DNA of 64,000 nt. It comes from Cristatella mucedo (lineage: Eukaryota; Bryozoa; Phylactolaemata; Cristatellidae). Both the position numbers and the translations under genes were made by a program. The notes under the pieces were generated by a model. It made no database searches and was not told the DNA's origin. It was given only the letters and a program-made list of their open reading frames with translations. Where the stretch lies: assembly GCA_009760855.2 (NCBI GenBank), contig WPIO01000036.1, positions 1,044,001 through 1,108,000 on the forward strand, read 5' to 3'. Below, in pieces: positions 9,877-51,689 of the stretch. How positions within the stretch are numbered: the first letter of the stretch is position 1; each line of letters starts with the position of its first letter.

Positions 9877-12632
9877 CTAGAGGGCGTGGAGCTGGCTGAG
9901 GTAGTATACCTTGTATCGTCTGGTTGCTTAGGCTTGACCCAGGTTGAGGTGAGCAAAGTAATCGTTGTTCCTGTGCTGGTTTTCAGCACTTTTGAGTCTG
10001 TCAGTAAAGTAGCTTGTTATGAGACGGCTTCTGTGAAAGCTGCTGATGTCACGGACTGCTTCACAGGTGCTGATCTGCTTTGCTTATCTGCAACTTCACT
10101 GTTGATTGAAGACACTCCGAAGCCCAGCTAAATGTTGGCGCTGAAGAGGAAAAGAAGACGGCTGCAATGACGGCTTCGAAAAATGCCTCTGAAAATCCTC
10201 GGAAGCAATTTAAGTTGGATCCGTAGGAGCTGGCCAAGTCTATCGTTGAAACCTGCCGTGGATGTGTTTGCTTATTACTCTAGCCCAGGTCTGCCTAATT
10301 TAGGGAGAGGGCAGAGAAACTTGTGCATACAAAAGTGGTCAGATTGAAAGTACTTCGGACTACTCCCGAGGTTGTGTGCCATAGTCGAAGGTTGACAGAA
10401 TGCAAAAAGCTCAATTCCAAAGTCTGCTAGTTGTACTTTGGGGCTTGGACCTAGTGAACTTCTTCTCTTCGGCTGGTTCGGAAAAGACGTGACTCCCTGT
10501 GGCTGTCAAACTTCACTACGTTTAGTGATCGTGGACTTTTCAATAACAGTGTAAATGATACATTTGTATAGCGCCCTCAGAGAACGTAATCTCTTTTAAG
10601 ACACTTTGCATGTGGTGTAAAGCAACCATTATCGTTTGGTTAGTGCTCTCGATTACTGTCGTGCTTTGCTGCCGTCAACATACTTTCATGTTTTTGGCGA
10701 AGCATCAATGAGTCAGTTTGCAGAACATTGAGATCCAGCTCTCACCAGGTCTAGCACTGCAGTTCGGCAGCAATTATTGTGCCTAGGAGTCTCGGCTCTT
10801 CGACCGCTTGAGCGCTTTTGTCGCTGTTGTACTTGAGGCTTTGGAAGCGCGAGTTGAAGTCCGTGGCAGAAGCTGCGAACTCGGCCCCTCCCTCGACGCT
10901 GCCGCGACGTAAACTGGTCTACAGGAACGAGCGGCTATTTAAGGTAACTCTTTGATCGCTGTCGGACTCTGCCACCTTCGGGCTGTCTGCATGCCGCCTG
11001 CCTGCGTACGGATTCAGGAAGTTCGAGTCGTTAGCCGAGCTTAACTGCCCTACGAGTCTGCTTGACCTAGGCCGGGCATCTAGTGTGGGCGAGTATTTGT
11101 AATTTGGCGAATTAACTTGAGGATCCGCATAAGCGCATAATGTCGCCTGTATGAGAATGGCGGCAGTATGCAGTTAAGAGCTGAGATGGCGCTGCAGCGT
11201 CTACTCAGCTCCACACAGCACAACGGCTCACAATTCAAATTTCATCGATACGAGCGACTATGAATTGATGCCGTTCGAGGACTGGCTGGACGAACCTTCA
11301 GCTTCGCAGGCTACGACGCCTCCACCGACCTGCACTCCTGCCGAGTTGGCAAACTATAAGACTCGCCCTGCGTTGATTTCTAGCCGCTTCGCCACTTCGC
11401 TTCAGCCTTTGCATCGTACCGTTGAATGGCGTGCGCCTGTGTAGAAGCGAAACAAGGTTTTAGAGATAATCGTCCCATTTGTGGCAACGACGCATTAATT
11501 GGCTTGATGTCGACGAGGCCTTGCGAAATCTGAATTCTCGTTGAGGACAGGTTCTCCTATGCATCTACGAGCGTTCGTGTTGCCTCCTACTGTGGACGGC
11601 TTTGAGCCAGACATTCCCGCTGGGTAGCTCTGAAGGGGTAAGCAGTCGCCTGCCGCGTTATTTAGCGGTTTTATTTACGGTATTCCGAGCACTTTCTTCG
11701 GAAACCGCAGGCTTATTTTAATTCACCCACTGTAGCCAAGGTTGGCTTTCGCGGAAGGTCCCTAATGTTTAAGAGCAGCGTCCACTTTACACAATAAATA
11801 AATCCTAGCTGATTTAACAGCCTCTTTTTGTATAGCGACAGAAGAGCCTTTACGGCTATCACCACCGCTTGCAGCGGCGATAAAGGATCGCCCACCGCAG
11901 GAATCGAACCCACGACCTTGGGACCGAGGTCGTGAAAGCAACCGCCTTACCTAGTGTGCCATCACGGCTCACCAATACCTAGTGTGCCATCACGGCTCAC
12001 CAATGCTACATACAGGCTCAGCGTACTACGATTTAATTCTTTAATGACGGCAAAGAGAATGCCCGAGAACCTAGGAGCGCTCAGATCTGCTCGCTTTGGA
12101 TAACAAATTACGTACGACTCTCGTTAGAGCAGTAGTTGGTGTTAGTGATAAAGCGCCCTCAGAAAACTCAATCTCTTTCTAGGCGCTTTACATTTACTGC
12201 AAAGGGAAATGCAATTGAATGGTGAGTAATATCATGTAGATGTATATCTAAAGTAATATCTAGGTCGTTATGCCATCCCAGTCTGTCGAGGAATGACCAA
12301 CGGAATGGCCAAGTTCGGCTTTATTTCTACTCAGGAGTGTCGCGATGCCTTGATGCGCTTGGCACTTGGCAGGTGACCGAGGGCACTGCCACGGAGACGA
12401 CGATCGAGCCGTGCATCTTCGAACACATGCGATCGGTAGAGACGAAATTCATATTCTGCTGCTGCCTTAGAACGCCCTATCGTAAATGGTGCTCATTATT
12501 TTAAAATGTATTTCCAGGACCATGTCTCAAGACCATGCACCGCCCGTTGCCGGTGGAAGGCCAATTTGTGCCACTCCGGAGCCGAATTCATATCTGGACT
12601 TTGACAACGAAGACTGTATCGGTGGACGATAA
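9877..12632 (+). CDS. Gene X: unrecognised multi-exon gene, 3' part (tentative model)
   Basis: I do not recognise this protein. A run of short open blocks, each flanked by acceptor AG and donor GT, joins in phase over much of its length: about 9877-10066, 10112-10222, 10304-10390, 10838-10943, 11022-11082, 11209-11415, 11551-11623, 12264-12372 and 12518-12632. The predicted peptide is rich in Ser, Ala, Pro and Lys/Glu with no obvious domain, membrane segment or zinc site, as in a disordered nuclear or cell-cycle protein, but that is only an impression. The gene converges on RAD54L; its AATAAA is at 12775-12780. Block 12264-12372 breaks the frame if included between 11623 and 12518, so it may be alternative, mis-bounded or damaged by the L2 tail next to it. 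The 5' end is not found; 7441-7570 may be an earlier exon. The gene could also be a recent pseudogene. Confidence 0.45.
10112..10222 (+). CDS. Gene X candidate exon
   Basis: 111 nt encoding a charged segment with GAEEEKKTAAMTASKNASEN then KQFKLD. Acceptor TTGATTGAAG and donor CC|GTAGGA. Its phase-2 end joins the next block, giving FKLDPERAEK across the junction. Confidence 0.4.
10304..10390 (+). CDS. Gene X candidate exon
   Basis: 87 nt encoding ERAEKLVHTKVVRLKVLRTT and PEVVCHSR. Acceptor CTGCCTAATTTAG and donor AG|GTTGAC. Phase 2 at both ends matches its neighbours. Confidence 0.4.
10838..10943 (+). CDS. Gene X candidate exon
   Basis: 106 nt encoding LWKRELKSVAEAANSAPPST and LPRRKLVYRNERLFK. 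It follows a T/G-rich tract ending TACTTGAG and ends at donor AAG|GTAACT. Basic composition, no recognised domain. Confidence 0.45.
11209..11415 (+). CDS. Gene X candidate exon
   Basis: 207 nt, the longest and most protein-like block: FIDTSDYELMPFEDWLDEPS, a TPPPTCTP run, then NYKTRPALISSRFATSLQPL. Acceptor GTCTACTCAG, donor C|GTACCG. Phase joins with 11022-11082 upstream and 11551-11623 downstream (LQPLHR-SPMHLRAFVLPP). Confidence 0.5.
11551..11623 (+). CDS. Gene X candidate exon, duplicated at about 655-720
   Basis: 73 nt encoding SPMHLRAFVLPPTVDGFEPD-IPAG after acceptor GAGGACAG, ending GG|GTAGCT. The homologous stretch from about 657 has lost one C and is frameshifted. This exon sits at the left edge of the duplicated segment. 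Confidence 0.4.
11802..12004 (-). mobile_element. SINE-1 copy with a tandemly repeated 5' end
   Basis: Full-length SINE-1 in minus orientation, inserted in copy B of the duplication. The 28-bp head (ACCTAGTGTGCCATCACGGC and following) occurs twice, at 11949-11976 and 11977-12004. Confidence 0.9.
12138..12235 (-). mobile_element. L2 family A tail
   Basis: GATAAAGCGCC, stem-loop, TTTACTGCAAAGGG and a little 3'UTR in minus orientation; the (ATT)n is lost. It lies just upstream of gene X block 12264-12372. Confidence 0.85.
12264..12372 (+). CDS. Gene X candidate exon of uncertain use
   Basis: 109 nt between acceptor ATATCTAG and donor GGCAG|GTGACC. One frame reads RYAIPVCRGMTNGMAKFGFI, with CRGM-xxG shared by the copy at 1091-1207; another frame is also open. 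An L2 tail inserted immediately upstream may have moved the acceptor. Confidence 0.35.
12518..12632 (+). CDS. Gene X terminal exon
   Basis: Acceptor GTATTTCCAG, then TMSQDHAPPVAGGRPICATP and PEPNSYLDFDNEDCIGGR-stop. The duplicate at 1449-1562 keeps the same frame, stop and the pattern PNxYxDFDxExCIxG, which argues that this frame is or was coding. AATAAA follows at 12775-12780. Confidence 0.5.
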
Positions 12633-12774
12633 TGGCGCACTCGCTATTTCTCAACCAGCCTCTCAAAATTGCTCGTCTGTTTATTACTGAAGCATTTAGG
12701 GATCACTTTTTCACAACTTGGGCTGGTGGAGCAACTCTTCTGAACGCTTTGCTAATTGTCCCAGTGGCTTACTA

Positions 12775-12780
12775 AATAAA
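12775..12780 (+). promoter_or_regulatory. Gene X polyadenylation signal AATAAA
   Basis: AATAAA 143 nt past the gene X stop, in the context CTTACTAAATAAA. The duplicated copy has the same hexamer at 1692-1697. Confidence 0.5.
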
Positions 12781-12902
12781 AGCACTGGAATAAACATTTT
12801 CGAAATTACATTGTTGCTGCAAATCATGTTAACTAAGCCCTGCATCTACTACTTAGGTGGATAAGGAAAGTTCCTTGCAAGCAAACGGTGCGTAACCGGT
12901 CT

Positions 12903-13016
12903 GATGTTACTCACCATTCAGTCGCGTTTCCATTTGCAGCAAACGCAAAGCGCCTAGAAAGAGATCGAGTTCTCTGAGGGCGCTTTATCAAGTGCATTAT
13001 TATTATTATTATTGTT
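12903..13016 (+). mobile_element. L2 family A tail
   Basis: TACTCACCATTCAGTCGC, TTTGCAGCAAACGC, stem-loop and (ATT)n in plus orientation, between the convergent gene ends. Confidence 0.88.
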
Positions 13017-13263
13017 AGCCAAATTCACTTAAGCACGACTGACGTCACAATCGTGACTCGTTGCACTTTTTTCGATTGGAACATTCGACGGTACTAGGCT
13101 CGACTTTTACAGCTTAAATGGAGTGATGAAGGCGATGATCTTGGTATGCTTCTCCTCATATTTTGTGCATTGCTGCTATGACAGTTTTCTGTGGCCCATC
13201 AATGTAGTCTTGTCTAAACTTGTACGGAAACAGTGGTTCCGGAGTGCTTATAAAAATATATGA

Positions 13264-13269
13264 TTTATT
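13264..13269 (-). promoter_or_regulatory. RAD54L: RAD54L polyadenylation signal AATAAA
   Basis: AATAAA on the minus strand about 130 nt past the RAD54L stop codon. It is the first canonical hexamer downstream, which suggests a short 3'UTR. Confidence 0.6.
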
Positions 13270-13397
13270 ATACGACTTTATCCTCATACTACATTGCCTC
13301 AACAGAAGGAGAACCAGAAGAATAATTTATGGTTCACTCGTTGCCAGAAAAACTTGGGCTAAATGCTGAGCAGGCAGTGGCTTAAACGACCGTGTGC

Positions 13398-44362
<30,965 letters not shown>

Positions 44363-46279
44363 GGCATTACGGAAGGTTTCGGATTCCGAAAATCTTCGAC
44401 AGTCTCCGGACACCAAACTTCAGCTAGACGGGCGAGGACCAGTAGTGTCCCTATAAAATTTGCTGCTGCGTCAAAAACCATAAAAATGAACAACGCCGCT
44501 TTACCACCACCTAGCGGCTATCATAACGCCCAGCGCGCTTCCGAGCGTCGCACGCGGCGCTACTGGCGGTCCCTTTGAACTAGCGCGGCAAATGCACGCG
44601 CTCAGCGAGCCCATTTTCTCTAATGCGTCTAAGGTGAAGGCTAGTTGGCTGGTTGCATTTACTTAAGTCTGTCTGTGCGGTAAGCGAGCCGTTGGCACTG
44701 TAGTGTGCGCGCGTCTTGGTTTAACTATGCGTTACGTATAATTGTTTTTTGTATGTATGCAAATGCGTTACTTTGCGTCTGGCTGATTGCTCGTTGTGGG
44801 TTTACGGAAGGTCGGGCCGGGGGTGGTGGTATACGCTCCAGTAGCTCCAGCCTACTTTTCGCCGTGTGCCTTGATCATAGCGACTCCCGCATTAAAAGTT
44901 ACGAACGTTTAAGCACCATTTTGTATGTCTCATTTTATTCACACGTACTTGAGACAGTGACGTTCCACTTGTTGCGACGCCCCCAAGCTGTCACCTGCTG
45001 CTTAGCAGCGTTCCCCGGCGTCTAACTCGGGAATCGTTGGCGACGGGGCTTGCGCGACGGCACTGTGACCTCGAAAAGTTGCAGGGTATTTTTAGGGACT
45101 CGTGCAGTGTTCTCCTGCTTGCGGAGTTCTGTATCTTGCATGAAATTGTAAATGCAGATATGGCACGTCGTCTCTACAGGAATTTTTCGTCATTTGGTGG
45201 ACCGTAGCTTTACCGTTGGTGCTCAAATGTGACGCTGGATGTCAAAGCAAAAATATGGTGACATCGCTTATGGAATTCGGTTGATCTAAGCTCTATATTT
45301 TCGGCAATTTGTATGCCCGGGCGTTACTCGATGCCTGCCTTTATCGTGCCATTGAATAATGTCCTGCGAGTCTCCAAACGGGGCGAGCCGATCGAGTGGC
45401 GTCCGGCGCTCCTCATTAACTTCGGGTTGTTCGTTTATCGCGTGCTCCACCGAATTCCTAAACTGCCCTTATCAAGTGGGATCCGGCTATAGTAGTGTGC
45501 ACCAGCAGCAGTGCTCTGATCAACAGCTGGAGTTCCCACTCAATGAAACACCTAGCCGCTCCTTGCCCACACAATGCTCTGGCAGCATTTTTAGGTTCGG
45601 GCTGCCTTAAGCTTTTGAGCAGTGCAAACGCTCGGGGATGTCTCGCATGATGCTTTGCGGTGATTGATGTGGACGATCCACTTGATGTATGTTGGCACCG
45701 GTGGCACGCCCAATGTTCGGCATGAAGTAGAAGTAGAGCGGGTAGTTAAGCGATCGAACATCATGGGCATGGCTTTGGTGCCACGGTTATTACGCTCATG
45801 CTGGGTCTCGGCTGATATATCACAAGCTGAGCATTGCTCTTACTACAGCCACGGGGCTTTCTAAAAGGGTTTGAAAGCCGACGAGTCGGCTTAACTTGGC
45901 CCGAACTCTTGGCCCGAACTTGATCGGGAGGAGCAGCCTCTGCCCCCCCCCAGTGCCCCTCTGAGCACTCTCTGTGTGCCTGCATCGTGAAGCTGGCCAC
46001 TCGGGGAATCGCAGCTGCACTGGCTCTGTGCATGGTCAGCGTTCAGCTATTTGTGCAGCAAACCATTGTCGTGCTGTAGACTAGACAAAGCCATATTCAC
46101 TCGGACAATGCAGCTTGTTGTGCTTGTCTCTAGCGTGTACAGATCCGAAGCAAAACGTGCCAATTCTGATGGTGAATCTGAAAAGCTCTAAATCTTCGGA
46201 CAGCCTCTGGTCAAGGTGAACGTGTACCTGAGCATCAGTTGATGTCACGTGTTCTTGCCGGCATAAAGCTGTCTGATGT
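44363..46279. other. Upstream flank of RAD54L, no confident gene
   Basis: 44.5-44.6 kb is CpG-rich and may be the RAD54L promoter. A plus-strand ORF of 83 codons at 45359-45610 is Ser-rich with no homology that I recognise. Confidence 0.4.
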
Positions 46280-46915
46280 CGTTCGTGCACTGACTGCATG
46301 TGCTCGGGTGTCGTCCGGGTCACACGCTGCGCCTGAGCAGAAAAACACTTGCGCTTGAGCTTCACTGGCTCCCTACTATCCCTAGTATCAGACCGATTTT
46401 AAGATCCCTCCTGCGGCCTACAGGTGGCACGAGCCTGTCTCTGTCACACCTCCTTGCTACTCCTTTGTGCTCTTGCACCACCGGCTCCTCAGCTTCTGGT
46501 CGCATTGTCGTTCCTCGAGCTCAATTGACATGTTTTGGGGATAGGGCCTTCAGTTCGTATGCATCCAAAGTCTGGTTCCAACACCTGTTTGGCGCCTGCA
46601 TTGATTTTATACCATTTAAAGAATCAGCCGAAGACACATCTGTTCCACTCAGCTGTCCATGTGCCCCGGTGTCCAAGCTTGTCTGTTCTGTACATGTGGG
46701 CTTTACCTGCTCATCTGTGCTCAACTCAGTGCAAATTGCTAACCAGGGGTCCTACTATATTTTGTGGCCCGAGTTTTTCCCTGTGTTCTTTTGCATGCTT
46801 GTCTCAGCATGATACTTTGCTTCTCATTAACTCGTGATTATTCATTCTCTTGCATCGAGTTGTAAAACACCTGGAGAGAGATTTGGTTCCTCTCAGCATA
46901 CTGTAGAAAAAATAT
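46280..46915 (+). mobile_element. Old L2 copy
   Basis: Encodes LELHWLPTIPSIRPILRSLL and CFGDRAFSSYASKVW in order, with a tail remnant GTAAAACACCTGGAGAGAGA. Diverged from family A. Confidence 0.75.
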
Positions 46916-47084
46916 CTTTTTTCAACACTGCTGTCGTGTTTATAAAGTTTGTTCGGCATAAAGCTTGACACAATAACGATTTTGGCATCTAGTAGCCAAG
47001 TGCAATGACAAAACGGACTAGCATTACGGAGAGGCTGTGTGGAGCTGTCTGTGGCCAAAATTCGTAACTTTGGTTCGCCAATAT

Positions 47085-47087
47085 ATG

Positions 47088-47140
<53 letters not shown>
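47085..47140. repeat. (TG)n microsatellite
   Basis: About 50 bp of TG repeat directly next to a SINE-2 tail. Confidence 0.97.
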
Positions 47141-47142
<2 letters not shown>

Positions 47143-47273
47143 TTCATTTGTATAGCACCCTAAGATAACTTAATCTCTAGTCAGGCGCTTCACGTGTGCC
47201 TCAGGGCTCGAGCCCACGACCTCGGCAAGACCTTGGTCGAGGCGAGCACCTTAACCAATGGGCCAAACCACAC
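47141..47273 (-). mobile_element. SINE-2 copy
   Basis: TTCATTTGTATAGCACCCTA, stem-loop AACTTAATCTCTAGTCAGGC, GGGCTCGAGCCCACGACC and head GGTTTGGCCCATTGG, minus orientation. Confidence 0.9.
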
Positions 47274-47302
47274 TAAGCTCGCTGTTAGCTCTGCATAAAA
47301 AA

Positions 47303-47471
47303 AAGCTGATTAAACAGCCTCTTTTTGTATAGCGACAGAAGAGCATTTACGGCTATCCCCACCGCTTGCAGTGGCAATAAAGGATCGCCCACCACAGGAA
47401 TCGAACCCACGACCTCGGGACCGAGGTCGTGAAAGCAACCGTCTTACCTAGTGTGCCATCACGGCTCACCT
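47303..47471 (-). mobile_element. SINE-1 copy, full length
   Basis: AGCTGATTAAACAGCCTCTT through TGCAGTGGCAATAAAGGATC to AGTGTGCCATCACGGCTCAC, minus orientation. Only 30 bp from a SINE-2. Confidence 0.92.
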
Positions 47472-48099
47472 GAATAATCGAACTGTTTTACTAGCAATGC
47501 ATACGAATGATTGTTGTAGCAGCAAACACATAGTTTGGAAGCTTTCTCAGCAGTATGTACACCAATAATCCTATCGCATGGTGATGGATAAATCGCATGT
47601 ATATGATTTTTCTTCTTGATTTCAAAAGCCAACGGTCATCTGGCGAGGTCTGCTTATTTCGTCAATGTATACTCTCCCACTTGCCGATGTAGTTGCTAAG
47701 TATAATATAGGCTTTAATTTTCATTCAAATGACCATCAGCTGTACTTATGCTTTGATCCTTACTTACTTTTCCCCCATCGAACTCTCTTAACTTCCTTGC
47801 AGCTTGTAATGCTGACATTGCACTTGAATGACACCGAATTTTTTGAAACTGAATAGTTATTAAACCGGCTTAATAATCATGGGAAAACCCAGTGCCACTT
47901 ATAATCTGGAAAGCCCGGCCGTCCAAATGGGCTCGGCATATCTCCTGTAGCCTGAACTTTCACTAGAAATGACTGCACCAGCTCCACAGTCGAGTCTGCC
48001 TAATTTCAGCTATGTATCGTTACAAAAATTAGGACTTGCTTGGATTACGGCACTCAGCCAAGCTTGTTCATGATTTCGTGACACCCAGGCTAGACATCT

Positions 48100-48695
48100 G
48101 TAGCTCACTACTTGTAGATCTTCCTGCCCCTGCTATAACTTGCTTACTGCGTTTGGTGTAAAACTCGGCAGCTAGACTTATCTGTCGCAGATATCGAAAC
48201 TGCCATAATGCATCACTTCACACCGACCTTCACAGGCTTCTCATCAAGCAGCAAACGACTTTGCAAGGTTCTATCACTGACTTGTGGGTCCTCTTTTCCT
48301 CTTGCTCCAGCCTACCTCTCAGAACTACTTCCCAATCTGGCTTTGCATCACACTACCTGCTCTTCTGGCTCAAGTCGTTTCTCTGTGCCTGCAACCGACC
48401 TCAAGTCCTTTGGAGGTTGGTGCCTTTTATTCGCATGCTCCCAAAGCCTGGAAGTCACTCCTGACTGACTTCACAACATCCCTTGGCTTGACGTAATTTA
48501 AAAGCTAAAAACTCATCTGTTCCTCGAGGCATTTATCCGCCTATGTGAATTGCCCTTTTAAGCGCTTGTGCAGGCCAAAATTTGCATTCGTATCCCTAAT
48601 CAATTATGTGCTCTCTTTCCAGCATATGCTATGAGCCGAGAAAGAGATGTAATTCTCTAAGGGTGCTAAAAAAAATTGCATTATTATCATTACAC
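48100..48695 (+). mobile_element. Old L2 copy
   Basis: HHFTPTFTGF, LAPAYLSELLP and the SPLEVGAFYSHAPKAWKSLL frame mark the L2 C-terminus. The tail has GAGAAAGAGATGTAATTCTC and an imperfect (ATT)n. Confidence 0.8.
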
Positions 48696-49734
48696 CTCGA
48701 CGCAGCTTAGATTGGAAAGATAATGGACACGTGACAAACACTTTGGCGCCAACGACATAATCGTCCTGATGAAAACAGCCATTCCTCTCCAGTTTCCTCG
48801 TGACCGCTGTGGCAGCAGCTACACTTCATTGTATGGCTCAGCCACTTGGAAGATGCTTTGCTGGGTGCAGAGCTTGGCTAAAGCTCTGGTGGCTGGCAGC
48901 TCATTGCATCGCTTTACGGTATTGCCCAACCCTCTGGGTTGATCTCTATGGAGACATCGTATTCCACTGTGCCTATCGTGCATTGCCTAGGATTGTGTTT
49001 GAACAATCGGATAGTCATTCAAGAGAAAGGGCTTTCCTCAGTTTGCTAGTGGCTCACCAAATTTGTGCCAGTTGTTTTTCCACCTACAGGCAAGTGAATT
49101 ATAGCGTTGTGCAATCAGCTTTGGTGACCTGCACTGTATATTTGGCTCTGCAGTGTGTGTCTGTCCCAAGGGTAGCCGGCTGGGTCAAAGTCAGTCATTC
49201 GTTTCTTATTCGTCTTGATATGGGACCCCATTTTGCTTCCTGTGTTTGCTGACACCCGGTCGGCAACTTAACTTGACAAGTAGAGCTGAAGTAGAAGAAC
49301 AGTCGTGTCAGCCCAAAGCCGTAGCTTAGGAGCAGCTTGAAAAAGATGCTCTGAAATAGGGAGCGGCTCGGCGGGTGTCACGTGACGATCTTCCGGCTTT
49401 TGGCCCACCGAGCCGACTTATGAATTGCTGTTAGCTGGCAGTAAAATGGAGAAGCTGCTACCATGGTTTGCCTGGAAGGGTTGGCTTGTTATCCGAACCG
49501 AAATGGCTGTCTCAGTCAGAACCGCTGCACATCTTTTAACTCACAATCACAGAATCGCCCAGCCTCACTCTTTCTCGATTGTGGTTTATGACGTTTCGAC
49601 CTCTCTTGCCAAAGGTGTAACTATTATCCACCACTACTATTGAGTCAGAGTACTTCGGTACAGTGCTGACTCTGCCACGTGGTTGATGCCATTCGAAGCC
49701 ATGTTGTTGTTAGGGAAGCAATGATAGCTGATCA

Positions 49735-49888
49735 AAATTCTCTTTATTGTGTGAGATGAAGTCTGTTGGCTACCGAATTCGTTCCGAAAGCCGCTTAGGC
49801 TGTGAGTGGGGGGGAGGCTCCTGCATAACACCCACATAGTCTTTGTGGCTTTGTAGAGTTACAGACAGAGATACATAACATTACATTG
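49735..49888 (+). mobile_element. L2 family B 3' end
   Basis: GAGATGAAGTCTGTTGGCTA, TAACACCCACATAGTC, TTTGTAGAGTTAC and ACATAACATTACATT, plus orientation. Confidence 0.85.
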
Positions 49889-50524
49889 CCCTACCCCCCT
49901 GGAATCCTGGCCTGCTGCTCTGCACAACTGCCTAGCAGCAGTGATCGGCTTACACCCCATCCCCTGCATTTTCGGTCAGTTTAGTGTTTAGTTTAGTTCT
50001 AACTTCCTGGATTGTATGATTGGGTGGGTGGGTATTCCTTGATAGGCACCGGCTGCAGCTGCTCTGGATTTACACTTGGTTGCCTGTCGTCTTCTATAAA
50101 CCGCAGTTCAACCTTTTTAGTTCAGCCACATCTCGAGCAGCAGCAGCAGCTCCAGGACGCGCAGCTGCTGCTGCGTGGGTGGGTCCGCTGGCAGCCTCGA
50201 CCTGGCTCTGGCTCTTTGGGGGCGTGTGTGCACTGCCCTACGTGACATGTTACATGTTAGCTCAGCCAGCGAGGACCTGAAAGTTTCTTAACATAAGGTT
50301 TACAGAACAAAAACTCAGCAGACATCCAGACAATGCTTTCTCCTGTCCGAAAATGGCAAACAGTCGAAACCAGACTTACGAGGCACCAAATTTAGTACAT
50401 GGTATAGGGTTGACCCACATTCATGCTCCCTGGTTGTAAGCTGAGGGCAGGGCCGAGGTCAGGTGGGGGGGGAGTAGGGTTAAAACTTTTCTATTAGTGA
50501 CGAAAATCCCGGCCCATAGACAAC

Positions 50525-50558
<34 letters not shown>

Positions 50559-50645
50559 GGTCGTTCGTATAGTGCAGTGAGAGAGCTTAGTCTCTGTCAA
50601 GGCACATTACAATAGCAATGAGTGGAGAGACCGTCAAAGAGGAAC
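50525..50645 (-). mobile_element. (TAA)n plus an old stem-loop tail
   Basis: About 33 bp of AAT repeat, then GTTCGTATAGTGCAGTGAGA, GAGCTTAGTCTCTGTCAAGG and CACATTACAATAGC. An A-like tail of a diverged family. Confidence 0.55.
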
Positions 50646-51388
50646 AAAGAGGCTCCGCCGCCGAAGCTTCTAGCCAAGCCTAGCCTCAGAGGTTTGACCA
50701 GCCAAGCTACCGGTCAGAAGAAAAGGACGTTCTTGTACGAATGGCTTTGTATTGAGTTAGGCTGGACTTTGCAGCCAGCTCGACGTGTCAGCTAGATGTT
50801 GTTCTCTGTGAGCAGTTCTGTTAGTGCATCCATGTAGCTTGCACGGGGCTGATTGCAACCAAGTTGCCCAGGAGCTGTATGTGCAGCCGAATGCGCTTGG
50901 ATACCAGATCTGGACATGGTCGGCTTGCTGATAACCACAACCTTACGGGTGCACCTCAGTGGCTGGCTTAAACTGCTGATATATGTTCAGCAGTTCAATC
51001 ACTAGTGCCCGGAAATTTGTCAGACTGCGTGTGCAATTTGATTTTATCGATGAGCCAAGTATTAGCGACATGGCTCATACTTTATTGCTCACTTTGTTCC
51101 TGTGCTCTGCTGCGCCAGCAGGAGCGTCTTTAAAACTTGTCCTCCGCTCTGCGAATGTCAAGAGAGCTCGGCATACCAGCAGCAGCCATTTAACAAAATC
51201 AATACTGTCCAGTTACATGGAGGTTAGTCGAGATTTAAAGCAACTCATCCAAAGGACCGTACAGTATGCTCCTATCATTGAAGGCTCACAGAGGGGGCTG
51301 ATTGTACTAGGTAAAAAGAGGTGTGTTTTTAGCAGGTATAACTGTCCATCAGTCCTGCCGGTTAATTGTTCACCTTGCAGCTGTGTAT

Positions 51389-51688
51389 TTTTTTCGTATA
51401 GAAGTTTTTGTTCGTAAGAGAATATATATAAATATATAAGCAAGATGAAATCATTCGTTACGAGAGACTGCATTGTCCGCAAGGAAGAAGCCATCTACCA
51501 CAAGAGAAACAGCATCGACCACAAGAGAGGCGGCATCTCCTTGTAAAGGCATTATTTATATATATTCTCTTACGAACAAAAAATGGCTTGGGGTACAAGG
51601 TAGGTAAGTCTGCTCCACTTATTTTGGTTGTTGACCACTGCAAAATAGTGGATGAAAACTTGGTAATGCAGACTTCTATACGAAAAAA
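51389..51688. repeat. Fold-back element with perfect inverted arms
   Basis: 51405-51433 (29 nt) is the exact reverse complement of 51554-51582. Directly outside it, 51389-51404 (16 nt, TTTTTTCGTATAGAAG) is the exact reverse complement of 51673-51688. The right-hand arms are separated by 90 bp while the left-hand arms are contiguous. The 120-bp loop holds about three imperfect 20-bp repeats (CATCTACCACAAGAG, CATCGACCACAAGAG). It may be a MITE/fold-back element with an insertion, or a template-switch product. Confidence 0.85.
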
Positions 51689-51689
51689 G

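Noticed and set aside
45359-45610. 83-codon Ser/Gln-containing ORF upstream of RAD54L
   Set aside because: Composition is plausible but there is no homology, splice junction or polyadenylation signal to support it.
48800-49252. 150-codon plus-strand ORF
   Set aside because: No start context, domain or splice evidence, and it lies next to L2 debris.
50983-51417. 144-codon plus-strand ORF with a hydrophobic stretch (AHTLLLTLFLCSAAPAG)
   Set aside because: No homology recognised, runs into the left arm of the fold-back; may be chance. Left out of the gene list.
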